From: an uncultured Blautia sp.
GTDB lineage: Bacteria > Bacillota > Clostridia > Lachnospirales > Lachnospiraceae
Direction of reading: 5' to 3'
DNA: 64,000 nt
NCBI GenBank assembly: GCA_900539145.1
Contig: UQAX01000004.1
Coordinates: 1 to 64,000, forward strand
The notes under the pieces are model-generated. The model worked only from the letters and a program-made list of their open reading frames with translations, was not told where the DNA came from and did not search any database. Shown in pieces: positions 8,573-15,974 of the stretch. The number at the start of each line of letters is the position of its first letter. Position 1 is the stretch's first letter. Both the position numbers and the translations under genes were made by a program.

Positions 8573-9676
8573 ATGAGGTTAAAAAGAGTAATGTTCATTG
8601 CTGCGGTAGTCGTAATGGCGGGGGCTTTTACAGGCTGTGGTAAAAAAGAAGAAAAACCGGAGCAACCGAAAATTGAAAAAGAAGAAGAACCGAAAACAGA
8701 AAAAACAGTAGGTAAAGTCGTAGAAGAACCGGAAATTCCGGCAAACCAAAATCTGCTTACGGGGTTGGGTGATTTGTCAGAGGAGGCAATCGGAAAACGT
8801 CCTGTGGCGGTTATGGTAAATAATGTGGAAAAAGCCATGCCCCAATATGGAATTGGGCAGGCAGACATTATCTTTGAAATTCCCGTAGAAGGGGATGTAA
8901 CTCGATTTATGGCACTGTATGGTGACTATACAAAAGTTCCGAAAATCTGTCCAATTCGAAGCTGTCGCTATTACTTCCCGGCAATTTCACAGGGATTTGA
9001 TGCTTTTTACGTGAACTGGGGAATTGATGAAACTGTTTCAGATTATCTCAAGTCTCTGAATATGGACCAGATTGAAGGAATTACCAATACAGGAGGTCTT
9101 TTTGGCAGAGATCAGGATAAGAGAAATCAAGGATATGCTTTGGAACATACAGGATATTTTGATGGTACGCAGCTTACCTCTTATATTGAGTCAAAAGGAC
9201 TTCGCACAGACTTAAAAGAAGAGAAAAAAGGACCTGCATTTTCTTTTAATGGAATGGAAGAACAGATAAAACCTGCTTCTTCAGACTGTACCTCTGTTCA
9301 AATTGATTTTGGCTCACAAAGTGCTGCTTTTACTTACGATGCAGAAAAAATGCAGTATTTCAAGCAGATAAACGGTAATCCGCAGATGGACGCAGTGACA
9401 GGAGAGCAGTTGGGATTTACCAATGTATTTGTTTTGGAAACAGAAATTTCTGTAAAAGATGATGTGGGACATAAAAATTTAGACTGGGATGGCGGTGCAG
9501 ATGCCAAGGGATACTATATTTCAAACGGCGGTATGCAGCCTATAACATGGTCAAAAGAAGAAGGAAACGAAGACTCTTATTTAACCTTTTATGACGAGGC
9601 AGGAAATGTGCTGAATATCAATAGAGGAAAGAGTTATATTGCTTTGAATTATAAGGATAAAGCAACCTTTCAGTAA
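8573..9676 (+). CDS. DUF3048 (YerB-like) lipoprotein
   Basis: This protein of about 367 residues has a lipoprotein signal (MRLKRVMFIAAV ... FTGC) and a charged Glu/Lys/Pro linker. The DUF3048 domain follows, recognised from RPVAVMVNNVEKAMPQYGIGQADIIFE, RFMALYG and IGPIRSCRYYF-like segments. YerB-like proteins are surface-exposed with no established reaction. Three in-frame starts exist (GTG 8552, ATG 8561, ATG 8573). ATG 8573 gives a compact signal peptide and lies 12 bases after GGAAGGA; GTG 8564 is also possible. A terminator-like hairpin follows. Confidence 0.85.
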   Translation: MRLKRVMFIAAVVVMAGAFTGCGKKEEKPEQPKIEKEEEPKTEKTVGKVVEEPEIPANQNLLTGLGDLSEEAIGKRPVAVMVNNVEKAMPQYGIGQADIIFEIPVEGDVTRFMALYGDYTKVPKICPIRSCRYYFPAISQGFDAFYVNWGIDETVSDYLKSLNMDQIEGITNTGGLFGRDQDKRNQGYALEHTGYFDGTQLTSYIESKGLRTDLKEEKKGPAFSFNGMEEQIKPASSDCTSVQIDFGSQSAAFTYDAEKMQYFKQINGNPQMDAVTGEQLGFTNVFVLETEISVKDDVGHKNLDWDGGADAKGYYISNGGMQPITWSKEEGNEDSYLTFYDEAGNVLNINRGKSYIALNYKDKATFQ

Positions 9677-9682
9677 AGAAAT

Positions 9683-9731
9683 GGAAAGACAGGAGAAAGA
9701 CATTTTATCAGAGTCGGTCTTCTGTCTTTCC
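9683..9731 (+). terminator. Terminator after the DUF3048 lipoprotein gene
   Basis: The perfect outer stem GGAAAGACAG/CTGTCTTTCC (9683-9692 with 9722-9731) is extended by a further AAGAC/GTCTT pairing. The sequence after it is T-rich (TGTTTC). Confidence 0.6.
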
Positions 9732-9816
9732 TGTTTCATGGAAAATTTTTTAAAAATACTATGAAATTAGCAAAAGAAGTGTTAAAATGGGTATTATTTA
9801 AGAGGAGGGAATGACA

Positions 9817-10704
9817 TTGAGCGAATATAAAATAACCTGTTGTTCTACCGTTGATTTGCCAGCATCTTATTTTGAAGAAAAAAATCTGCCCTTTGTGTGC
9901 TACCATTTTCACATGGATGGTGTAGATTATCCGGATGATTTAGGAAAATCCATGGCATTTGATGAATTTTATAAGAGAATATCTGAGGGTTCTGAGCCTA
10001 CCACAGCGCAGGTAAATGTCCAGCAGTATACAGAGCTGTTTGAGCCGATTTTAAAAGAGGGAAAAGACCTTCTTCATTTGACCTTATCAAGCGGCATAAC
10101 CGGCAGCATTAATTCTGCCAATATTGCAAAGGAACAGTTGGAAGAAAAATATCCGGAGCGAAAAATCTTTATTATGGACTCTTTGGCAGCGTCTTCAGGA
10201 TATGGAATGTTAGTGGATGCAGTTTTGGAAAATCAGGAAAAAGGATTTTCTTTGGAAGAAAATGTAAAGTGGATTGAAGACAACAGAAATCGTCTGCATC
10301 ACTGGTTCTTTTCAACAGACCTGACCAGTTTTATCAGAGGCGGGAGAATATCCAAGGTCTCCGGTTTTGTAGGGCAGGCTTTGAATATTTGTCCTCTTAT
10401 GAATGTGAATACAGAGGGAAAATTAATTCCGAGAAATAAATACAGAGGAAAGAAACAGGTAATCCGTGAAATGGTGAAACGAATGGAGGAGCACGCACAA
10501 AATCAGACACAGTACAGTGGGAAATGTATGATGTCTTGCTCTGCGTGTGAAGAAGATGCCAGAAAAGTAGCCGATTTAATAGAGGAAAAGTTTCCGAACC
10601 TCAACGGAAAGGTAGAGATTAACAGCATTGGTACGGTAATTGGTTCTCATACAGGACCGGGAACAGTAGCTCTGTTTTTCTGGGGAGATGAGAGAACTGA
10701 GTAA
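9817..10704 (+). CDS. DegV family fatty-acid-binding protein
   Basis: This protein of about 295 residues has the DegV signature: the N-terminal CCSTVDLP strand-loop, the LTLSSGITGSINSA loop that cradles a fatty acid carboxylate, the FIMDSLAASSGYG segment and FIRGGRISKVSG. DegV/FakB proteins present fatty acids to FakA kinase for phospholipid synthesis; no fakA is visible here, so the ligand is inferred from the family. AGGAGGG (9803-9809) is too close to ATG 9811 but eight bases from TTG 9817, so TTG is favoured, giving an MSEYKIT start. It is followed by a separate promoter for the next gene. Confidence 0.9.
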   Translation: MSEYKITCCSTVDLPASYFEEKNLPFVCYHFHMDGVDYPDDLGKSMAFDEFYKRISEGSEPTTAQVNVQQYTELFEPILKEGKDLLHLTLSSGITGSINSANIAKEQLEEKYPERKIFIMDSLAASSGYGMLVDAVLENQEKGFSLEENVKWIEDNRNRLHHWFFSTDLTSFIRGGRISKVSGFVGQALNICPLMNVNTEGKLIPRNKYRGKKQVIREMVKRMEEHAQNQTQYSGKCMMSCSACEEDARKVADLIEEKFPNLNGKVEINSIGTVIGSHTGPGTVALFFWGDERTE

Positions 10705-10742
10705 AATCTATGTAAAATTTTTCCGAGGTTTGTGAAAAATAC

Positions 10743-10771
10743 TTGCACCATAAGAGAAACAATGATATATT
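10743..10771 (+). promoter_or_regulatory. Promoter of small membrane exporter gene
   Basis: TTGCAC (10743-10748) and TATATT (10766-10771) have a 17-base spacer, about 50 bases before the start codon at 10819. Confidence 0.6.
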
Positions 10772-10818
10772 GAACCTCGAGAGTGTTTGAAATTTGACAA
10801 AGAAAAAAGGAGAATTTT

Positions 10819-11295
10819 ATGTTAGAGAAGTACCTGATTGTGTTTTTGGTATCCATGGTACCGTTAATTGAATTAAGAGGTGCAATTCCTATTGCGGAAG
10901 GTTTACAGTTACCATTTGTTCAATACTACATTGTTGCCATTTTAGGAAATATGCTTCCGGTACCGATTATTTATTTCTTTGCAAGAAAAGTTCTTGTATG
11001 GGGAAGCACAAAACCGGTAATCGGTAAATTCTTTTCCTGGTGTCTTGATAAGGGCGAGCGTGGAGGAAAGAAATTACAGGAAAAAGCAGGAAAAGGTTTG
11101 TTTGTTGCATTGCTTTTATTTGTAGGAATTCCGCTTCCGGGAACAGGGGCATGGACAGGAACTCTGGCGGCCAGTATTTTAGATATGGATTTTAAATCCA
11201 GCGTAATCGCAGTTATGCTGGGAGTTTTGTTGGCAGGTATAATTATGGCTGCTGTAAGTATGGGCGCATTTGGTGCATTAGGAGCACTTTTTTAA
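10819..11295 (+). CDS. Small multidrug export family membrane protein (COG2426)
   Basis: This 158-residue integral membrane protein has three or four hydrophobic segments and the family motifs VPLIELRGAIPIA at the N-terminus and VGIPLPGTGAWTGTLAA in the middle. The family is annotated as small multidrug export from sequence grouping only; transport has not been broadly demonstrated. It has its own promoter and an AAAGGAG ribosome binding site, and is closed by the terminator at 11336-11379. Confidence 0.85.
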   Translation: MLEKYLIVFLVSMVPLIELRGAIPIAEGLQLPFVQYYIVAILGNMLPVPIIYFFARKVLVWGSTKPVIGKFFSWCLDKGERGGKKLQEKAGKGLFVALLLFVGIPLPGTGAWTGTLAASILDMDFKSSVIAVMLGVLLAGIIMAAVSMGAFGALGALF

Positions 11296-11335
11296 AGCCT
11301 ATTTAAGATAAATAGAACAAATAACAGACAAAAGA

Positions 11336-11379
11336 AAAGGCATCATTCTTAATTGGTTTTGAGAATGATGCCTTTTTAA
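11336..11379 (+). terminator. Rho-independent terminator
   Basis: A 15-bp stem (11336-11350 with 11361-11375; one G-U pair), a 10-base loop and a T run end the small exporter transcript. Confidence 0.85.
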
Positions 11380-11446
11380 CATATTTCGTTGTCCATTGGA
11401 AAATACCTCACATTAAAAATTGAATAATGAAAAATTTTTTCTTTTT

Positions 11447-11580
11447 GGTTTAAGTTTTAAAAGTTTCTGGTGGTCTGTACCTCTCTTTCGATAAATTATA
11501 AGGTTTGGTTTAAGTTTTTGGTGGTATCAGTCCTTTCTGTGTTAGCTTTTTTCTTTCGATTTATTTTATGATTAGACTAT
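11447..11580. repeat. Two imperfect direct repeats in a non-coding region
   Basis: GGTTTAAGTTT, then TGGTGGT, then CTTTCGAT with an AT tail, occur in the same order twice: about 11447-11503 and about 11509-11575. Spacing differs slightly. No credible coding frame covers them. They may be binding sites or a decayed duplicated leader. Confidence 0.6.
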
Positions 11581-11718
11581 ACCATAGAAATCTTTAAATG
11601 TCAATAAGAAAATAGAAAATATATAAAAATAATTTTAAAAGACTGTATTAAAATAATAAATAGTATAAAATATCAGAAAATTTTAAAAAATTCCAAAAGA
11701 GAGAAAATGAATAAAAAA

Positions 11719-11844
11719 TGTGGTATAATGTTTGCACAGAGTGCAAACCAAGCTGATAAAATCAGCTTGACGTCACAAAGTGCCGTTTTATACCGGCAAT
11801 CCACGGCTTGAAAAGAAAATACCCTTGTGGGTGCTTCCTTTTCT
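11719..11844 (+). promoter_or_regulatory. Unit 1: extended -10 with two palindromes and a downstream hairpin, no ORF
   Basis: TGG-TATAAT (-10 at 11724-11729) is followed one base later by TTTGCAC-AGA-GTGCAAA (11731-11747), then AAGCTGA-TAAAA-TCAGCTT (11750-11768). A further imperfect 15-bp stem (about 11810-11844) contains the loop TTGT between ACCC and GGGT. No coding sequence follows before unit 2, so this could express a short RNA of about 110 bases or be a duplicated control region. No convincing -35 box is present. Confidence 0.55.
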
Positions 11845-11851
11845 GCGCATG

Positions 11852-11899
11852 TGGTATAATGATTGCACGAAGTGCAATCTAAGCCGATTTCATCGGCTT
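11852..11899 (+). promoter_or_regulatory. Unit 2: extended -10 with two palindromes in the leader of the GNAT gene
   Basis: TGG-TATAAT (-10 at 11855-11860) is followed by ATTGCAC-GAA-GTGCAAT (11862-11878) and AAGCCGA-TTTCA-TCGGCTT (11881-11899). Spacing is identical to unit 1. Both stems differ from unit 1 by paired changes that keep complementarity. The unit ends about 20 bases before the ATG at 11922, so it is the likely promoter and 5' leader of that gene, with the first palindrome overlapping the transcription start like an operator. Confidence 0.65.
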
Positions 11900-11921
11900 A
11901 CGACAAAGGAAAGGAAAAACA

Positions 11922-12407
11922 ATGGAAATAAGACAGGCATTATTGGAAGAAATTCCTGAAATTATGAATATATACGAACAAGCAAAAGTTTTTATGAAGG
12001 CGCATGAAAATCCCACACAGTGGAAAGACGGATATCCTTCTGTGGAATTGGTAACTGAGGACTGTAAAAATAAAGAATTATATGTATGTGTGGAAAAGGG
12101 AAAGATTGCAGGGGTGTTTATGTTTACAGAGAGACCGGACAAGACATACAGAGAAATCTTTCAGGGTGAATGGTTAAATGAAAAACCTTATGGAACTATG
12201 CACCGAATGGCTTCTTCAGGAATTCAAAAGGGAGTGTCTTCTTTTTGCTTAGACTGGTGTTTCAAACAATGCGGGAATGTAAAAGGTGATACTCATGAAG
12301 ACAATTATGTCATGCAGAAGGTATTTGAAAAAAATGGATTTAGACGCTGTGGAATTATTTATGTAGAAGACGGAACGCCTAGAATTGCATATCAAAGGGA
12401 GAATTAA
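11922..12407 (+). CDS. GNAT-family N-acetyltransferase
   Basis: This 161-residue protein has a GNAT-type fold. The N-terminus MEIRQALLEEIPEIMNIYEQAK is the usual beta1-alpha1, and the C-terminal DNYVMQKVFEKNGFRRCGIIYV matches the acetyl-CoA-binding N-x-x-M-x-x-x-xx-x-x-G-F pattern. The substrate is unknown. It is translated from AAAGGAAAGG and lies two bases from the methionine aminopeptidase gene, so a function in N-terminal protein processing is conceivable but unproven. Confidence 0.85.
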   Translation: MEIRQALLEEIPEIMNIYEQAKVFMKAHENPTQWKDGYPSVELVTEDCKNKELYVCVEKGKIAGVFMFTERPDKTYREIFQGEWLNEKPYGTMHRMASSGIQKGVSSFCLDWCFKQCGNVKGDTHEDNYVMQKVFEKNGFRRCGIIYVEDGTPRIAYQREN

Positions 12408-12409
12408 AA

Positions 12410-13282
12410 ATGGAATTGTTAGAGAGAAATGCACCATGCTGGTGCGGAAGCGGAAAAAAGTATAAAAAATGTCATTATAATTTTGATGAGAAATTGAAGT
12501 TTTATGAAAGCAAAGGTGTTTTAATTCCATCTCATGATATTATTAAAACGCCGGAACAGATTGTAGGAATAAAAGAAAGCGCAAAAGTAAATATTGAAAT
12601 TTTGGATTATGTGGCGGAGCACATAAAAGAAGGTGTTACCACACAGGAAATTGATAATTGGGTAGCAGACATTACGGCAAAAGCAGGAGCAGTGGCAGCG
12701 CCTCTTAATTATGATGGATTTCCAAAGAGCGTGTGTACATCTATTAACGAACAGGTATGCCACGGAATTCCTTCAGAGGATATTGTGCTGAAAGACGGAG
12801 ATATTATCAATGTAGATGTATCTACAATTTTAAACGGATATTATTCCGACTCATCCCGTATGTTTTGTATCGGAAATGTCAGCGAGGAAAAGAAGAAGCT
12901 GGTGGAAGTCACACGTCAGTGCGTGGAGAAAGGTTTAGCACAGGTAAAACCATGGGGATATTTGGGAGATATGAGTCAGGCAGTTTATGAGCATGCTCAC
13001 GCTAACGGATATTCGGTGGTAAGAGAGATTGGCGGACATGGAATTGGACTGGAATTTCACGAAGATCCGTGGGTAGGATATATTGGAAAAGCAGGGACTG
13101 GGATGCTGTTAGTTCCGGGTATGATGTTTACCATTGAGCCGATGATTAATATGGGAAGTCATGAGATATTTGTAGATGATACAGACGGATGGACAATTTA
13201 CACAGAAGATGGTAAGCCGTCTGCTCAGTGGGAAATTATGGTGCTGGTGACAGAGCAGGGATGCGAAGTTATTTGTTATTAA
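12410..13282 (+). CDS. map: Type I methionine aminopeptidase with N-terminal SEC-C motif
   Basis: This 290-residue enzyme removes initiator methionine from nascent proteins. Residues 9-22 carry a SEC-C zinc motif (Cys10, Cys12, Cys21, His22), an extension seen in some Firmicute MetAPs that may contact ribosomes. The pita-bread catalytic domain follows with metal ligands in NVDVST, YYSDSS, GGHGIG, TIEPM and QWEIMV. Its stop codon overlaps by 14 bases the end of the opposite-strand gene 13269-13646. Another map gene is normally linked to ribosomal protein genes, so this copy is probably a paralogue. Confidence 0.93.
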   Translation: MELLERNAPCWCGSGKKYKKCHYNFDEKLKFYESKGVLIPSHDIIKTPEQIVGIKESAKVNIEILDYVAEHIKEGVTTQEIDNWVADITAKAGAVAAPLNYDGFPKSVCTSINEQVCHGIPSEDIVLKDGDIINVDVSTILNGYYSDSSRMFCIGNVSEEKKKLVEVTRQCVEKGLAQVKPWGYLGDMSQAVYEHAHANGYSVVREIGGHGIGLEFHEDPWVGYIGKAGTGMLLVPGMMFTIEPMINMGSHEIFVDDTDGWTIYTEDGKPSAQWEIMVLVTEQGCEVICY

Positions 13283-13646
13283 GGAAAGTGGTGTTAGATA
13301 TGTAGCCAGAGCCTTGCCGGTAATTATTTACGGTATAATGTTCTAATAAGTCCTCTTCGGTGAAGGTATCAGAAGTATCATCGTCATCTTTTTCGTAAAA
13401 AAGCCAAGCAGACACATTATCCATAAACCAAGATTGCTTTTTTAAAACATTAACGATTTGACCAAACAGGCTAAAATCTTCTGCACGACTATTATCAACA
13501 TAGGTTAGCGCATTTGCTTCGCTTTCAATACGAGAAAGCCCAACTGTAAGGAACATGTGATTAAGCGTATTATAAATATCCTGTAAAGAATATTGGTTAT
13601 CTTTTGCTATTTTGTAATCATTCATACGAATTATCATTTTCATCAT
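13269..13646 (-). CDS. Hypothetical protein, acidic C-terminal half
   Basis: This protein of about 125 residues matches no domain I recognise. It begins MMKMIIRMNDYKIAK, has a predicted helical middle (YSLQDIYNTLNHMFLTVG), and an Asp-rich run (EKDDDDTSD) followed by EEDLLEHYTVNNYRQG. The start at 13646 is supported by AAGGAGG about eight bases upstream and by a promoter further upstream (-35 TTGTTC at 13700-13695, -10 TATAAT at 13677-13672, 17-base spacer). That makes a real gene likely despite its tail-to-tail overlap with map. Similar short proteins seem common in Lachnospiraceae accessory regions; this is from memory. Confidence 0.7.
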   Translation of the reverse strand: MMKMIIRMNDYKIAKDNQYSLQDIYNTLNHMFLTVGLSRIESEANALTYVDNSRAEDFSLFGQIVNVLKKQSWFMDNVSAWLFYEKDDDDTSDTFTEEDLLEHYTVNNYRQGSGYISNTTFLNNK

Positions 13647-13730
13647 GAAAAAATACCTCCTTTTGGTGTGTATTATAGCATGGGGAAGATGAGGGAACAA
13701 GAAAGAAAAAATGAAATTATTATGAATATA

Positions 13731-13759
13731 ATGACAGTGTATTATTTGAATGATATAAT
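13731..13759 (+). promoter_or_regulatory. Promoter of the MNT/HEPN pair
   Basis: ATGACA (13731-13736) and TATAAT (13754-13759) have a 17-base spacer, and AGAGGA lies just before the start at 13808. The flanking AT-rich sequence contains imperfect palindromes that could bind the antitoxin, which is speculative. Confidence 0.6.
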
Positions 13760-13807
13760 ATTTTATAGAAATGGAATGTGTTAAAAAATGATAGAGAGGA
13801 GAAAAAG

Positions 13808-14146
13808 ATGCCGGAAACAGTAAGCAATGTTATTTCTAAATTTTCTTTGCAGATGAAAAAATTATTTGGAGAGACATTATCAAAAATTATTGTGTATGGT
13901 TCTTATGCAAGAGGGGACTATAAAGAAAATTCGGATATTGATATTATGGTTTTAGTAAAACTTTCAGAGGCAGAAATAAAAAAAATAGAAAACGATGTTT
14001 ATGATATAGCGTTCGAGTTTGAAATGGATACAGGTATTGATATTTCTCCTATTATAAAAAGTGAGGCACAATATGAATATTGGGTGGATGTGTTGCCATT
14101 TTATAGGAATGTGAAGAAAGAAGGTATTGTGGTTAGTGGAAAATAA
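13808..14146 (+). CDS. MNT-type minimal nucleotidyltransferase (putative antitoxin)
   Basis: This 112-residue protein of the DNA polymerase beta-like superfamily has the GSYARGD loop, then SDIDIMVLV giving the first two metal-binding aspartates, and DIAFEFEMDTGIDISPI as the probable third acidic position. In MNT-HEPN (type VII) toxin-antitoxin pairs this subunit AMPylates or otherwise neutralises the HEPN partner. ATG 13808 is chosen because AGAGGA lies seven bases upstream. The next gene overlaps its 3' end by about 11 bases. Confidence 0.85.
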   Translation: MPETVSNVISKFSLQMKKLFGETLSKIIVYGSYARGDYKENSDIDIMVLVKLSEAEIKKIENDVYDIAFEFEMDTGIDISPIIKSEAQYEYWVDVLPFYRNVKKEGIVVSGK

Positions 14147-14534
14147 AGCAATTGATTTGTGTATATATCGTATGCGAAATGCAGTTGATACTTTAGATAC
14201 AGCGAAACTATGTATGGAACATCAACGTTATAAAGATACCATTAATCGTTGTTACTATGCTGCATTTTATGCAATTAAGGCAGTTCTTGCATTAGAAGAG
14301 ATTGATTTTAGGAGACATAAGGATGCAGTAGCATATTTTAATCAAAACTATGTTGCTACGAATATATTTCAGCGAGAAATCGGAAAGCAATTAGGTAGAA
14401 TGAAACGCAAAAGAGAAGCTAGTGATTATGATGATTTTTATGTGGCATCATATACGGAGGCTTTAGAACAGTATGAAGCAGCAGAAATGATAGTGAAGAA
14501 TATAAAAGAATTTTTAAAGAAAAAAATAGAATAA
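14136..14534 (+). CDS. HEPN-domain protein (putative RNase toxin)
   Basis: This protein of about 132 residues is all-helical with the HEPN pattern: RYKDTINRCYYAAFYAIKAVL, then RRHKDAVAYFNQNYV, then a C-terminal helix ending in Lys-rich FLKKKIE. Arg and His in these segments fit the HEPN ribonuclease active-site pattern. GTG 14136 is the likely start (AAGAAGG about 11 bases upstream); TTG 14127 is the alternative. Overlap with the MNT gene suggests coupled translation, as expected for a toxin-antitoxin pair. Confidence 0.82.
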   Translation: MENKAIDLCIYRMRNAVDTLDTAKLCMEHQRYKDTINRCYYAAFYAIKAVLALEEIDFRRHKDAVAYFNQNYVATNIFQREIGKQLGRMKRKREASDYDDFYVASYTEALEQYEAAEMIVKNIKEFLKKKIE

Positions 14535-14647
14535 AGAATTTTTAAATTATCTCAATAAATGAAGTTCTTTTGTTGTATACACAGTTTTAGAAATTTGTAA
14601 GAAATTAGATTGTAGTGCGGTAAGAAAGGTCAGGAAGGATAGAGAAT

Positions 14648-14926
14648 TTGCTTTTTAATATATATGAGTCTTTAGGAATATATCTTTTTATTATAGGATT
14701 ACCAATGCTATTTAAGCTTGTTTCATTGATTTATCAATATGTGAAACATAAAAGTAATCCTATAAATTTTTTTGAAAAGTGTAAACTGGTGCTTGAGTCA
14801 GTTTTTGTCAGTATCTTCGTATTAGGCTATTTAATATTTGTTCTTTTTCTGGCAGACTCCCAATTAAGAGGTGCATTTATAGAAAGGACAGGATTTTCCT
14901 ACGATAAAGGATATTACAAGATATGA
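14648..14926 (+). CDS. Small two-helix membrane protein, unknown
   Basis: This 92-residue protein starts at TTG 14648, seven bases after AGGAAGGA. Two hydrophobic segments (about 9-32 and 50-68) flank a basic loop (KHKSNP), and a short polar tail contains FSYDKGYYKI. No family is recognised. It lies downstream of the HEPN gene with a 113-base gap that shows no terminator, so it may belong to the same accessory patch. Confidence 0.55.
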   Translation: MLFNIYESLGIYLFIIGLPMLFKLVSLIYQYVKHKSNPINFFEKCKLVLESVFVSIFVLGYLIFVLFLADSQLRGAFIERTGFSYDKGYYKI

Positions 14927-15043
14927 ATTGGTACAAAAGTGTAGGAATAATTCTTTCTTCTTAAGAAAAGAACCGGAAATAGATGGCGAGATTTTGAGAA
15001 TACTAAGTTTTTTTTGACAAATTTTAAGAAATTTCAAAAAGGG

Positions 15044-15072
15044 TTGACATTCTATTTTTTTAATGGTATGTT
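15044..15072 (+). promoter_or_regulatory. Promoter of the ZTP riboswitch-purO-purH operon
   Basis: A consensus TTGACA (15044-15049) and TATGTT (15067-15072) have a 17-base spacer and lie directly upstream of the riboswitch. Confidence 0.8.
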
Positions 15073-15082
15073 GTAATTGCTT

Positions 15083-15176
15083 ATATGACTGACGGAAGTG
15101 GAAATGACCACAGGGAGTATAAGCCAAGGAAGCCGACCGTCTGGGCATATATGCTCGGGCAGTGGGCTTTTTTGTG
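15083..15176 (+). ncRNA. ZTP/ZMP riboswitch (pfl motif) with intrinsic terminator
   Basis: The leader carries the pfl-motif landmarks: a first stem region ending in GACCACAGGGA, and the conserved GCCGACCGTCTGGGCA block (15132-15147). A terminator whose 3' arm (about 15151-15167) pairs with the conserved block is followed by six T. In this class, binding of ZMP or ZTP (AICAR ribotide, which builds up when 10-formyl-THF is short) prevents termination. The next two genes use AICAR ribotide and 10-formyl-THF, which fits exactly. Confidence 0.93.
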
Positions 15177-15239
15177 TATCAGAAAATCCTGTTCTATTTC
15201 ACCGAGTATATCGTTCATTGAAAAAAAGGAGAAAAATTC

Positions 15240-15953
15240 ATGGAAATGTTATCATTAACAAAAGAATTGAAAGAAAACGCATATCCTGGCAGAGGAATTG
15301 TTCTGGGAAAATCAGAGGACGGAAAAAAAGCAGCAGCTGCTTACTTTATCATGGGAAGAAGTGAAAACAGCAGAAATCGTGTATTTGTAGAAGATGGCGA
15401 AGGAATTCGTACACAGGCATTTGACCCTTCTAAGCTGGTTGATCCAAGTCTGATTATTTACGCTCCTGTACGTGTTTTAGGAAACAAAACCATTGTGACA
15501 AACGGAGACCAGACAGATACAATTTACGAAGGTATGGATAAACAGCTTACTTTTGAGCAGTCTTTAAGAAGTCGTGAATTTGAACCGGACGGACCGAACT
15601 ATACACCTAGAATTTCAGGAATTATGCACGTTGAAAACGGAAAATATAATTATGCAATGTCTATCTTAAAAAGCAATAACGGAAATCCACAGGCATGTAA
15701 CCGTTATACATTTGCCTATGAAAATCCGGTAGCAGGAGAAGGACATTTTATCCATACTTATATGCACGACGGAAATCCCCTTCCAAGCTTTGAAGGAGAA
15801 CCAAAGCTGGTAAGTATTCCAAACGACATTGATGAATTTAAAGACAGCCTTTGGGAAAGCTTAAACGAAGAAAATAAAGTATCTTTATTTGTTCGCTTTA
15901 TCGATATTGAAACAGGTAAATATGAAACAAGAATTGTGAATAAAAATAAATAA
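15240..15953 (+). CDS. IMP cyclohydrolase, PurO-like
   Basis: This 237-residue enzyme matches the IMP_cyclohyd family that closes FAICAR to IMP, the last de novo purine step. Characteristic segments are ENAYPGRGIVLGK, AAAYFIMGRSENSRNR, YEGMDKQLTFEQSL and PNYTPRISG. In most bacteria this activity is the N-terminal domain of bifunctional PurH; here it is a separate protein of the archaeal-like type. ATG 15240 follows AAGGAGA. It is under the ZTP riboswitch and 21 bases ahead of the transformylase gene, so the two act consecutively. Confidence 0.9.
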   Translation: MEMLSLTKELKENAYPGRGIVLGKSEDGKKAAAAYFIMGRSENSRNRVFVEDGEGIRTQAFDPSKLVDPSLIIYAPVRVLGNKTIVTNGDQTDTIYEGMDKQLTFEQSLRSREFEPDGPNYTPRISGIMHVENGKYNYAMSILKSNNGNPQACNRYTFAYENPVAGEGHFIHTYMHDGNPLPSFEGEPKLVSIPNDIDEFKDSLWESLNEENKVSLFVRFIDIETGKYETRIVNKNK

Positions 15954-15974
15954 GAAGTAAGAAGGGAGAAAATC

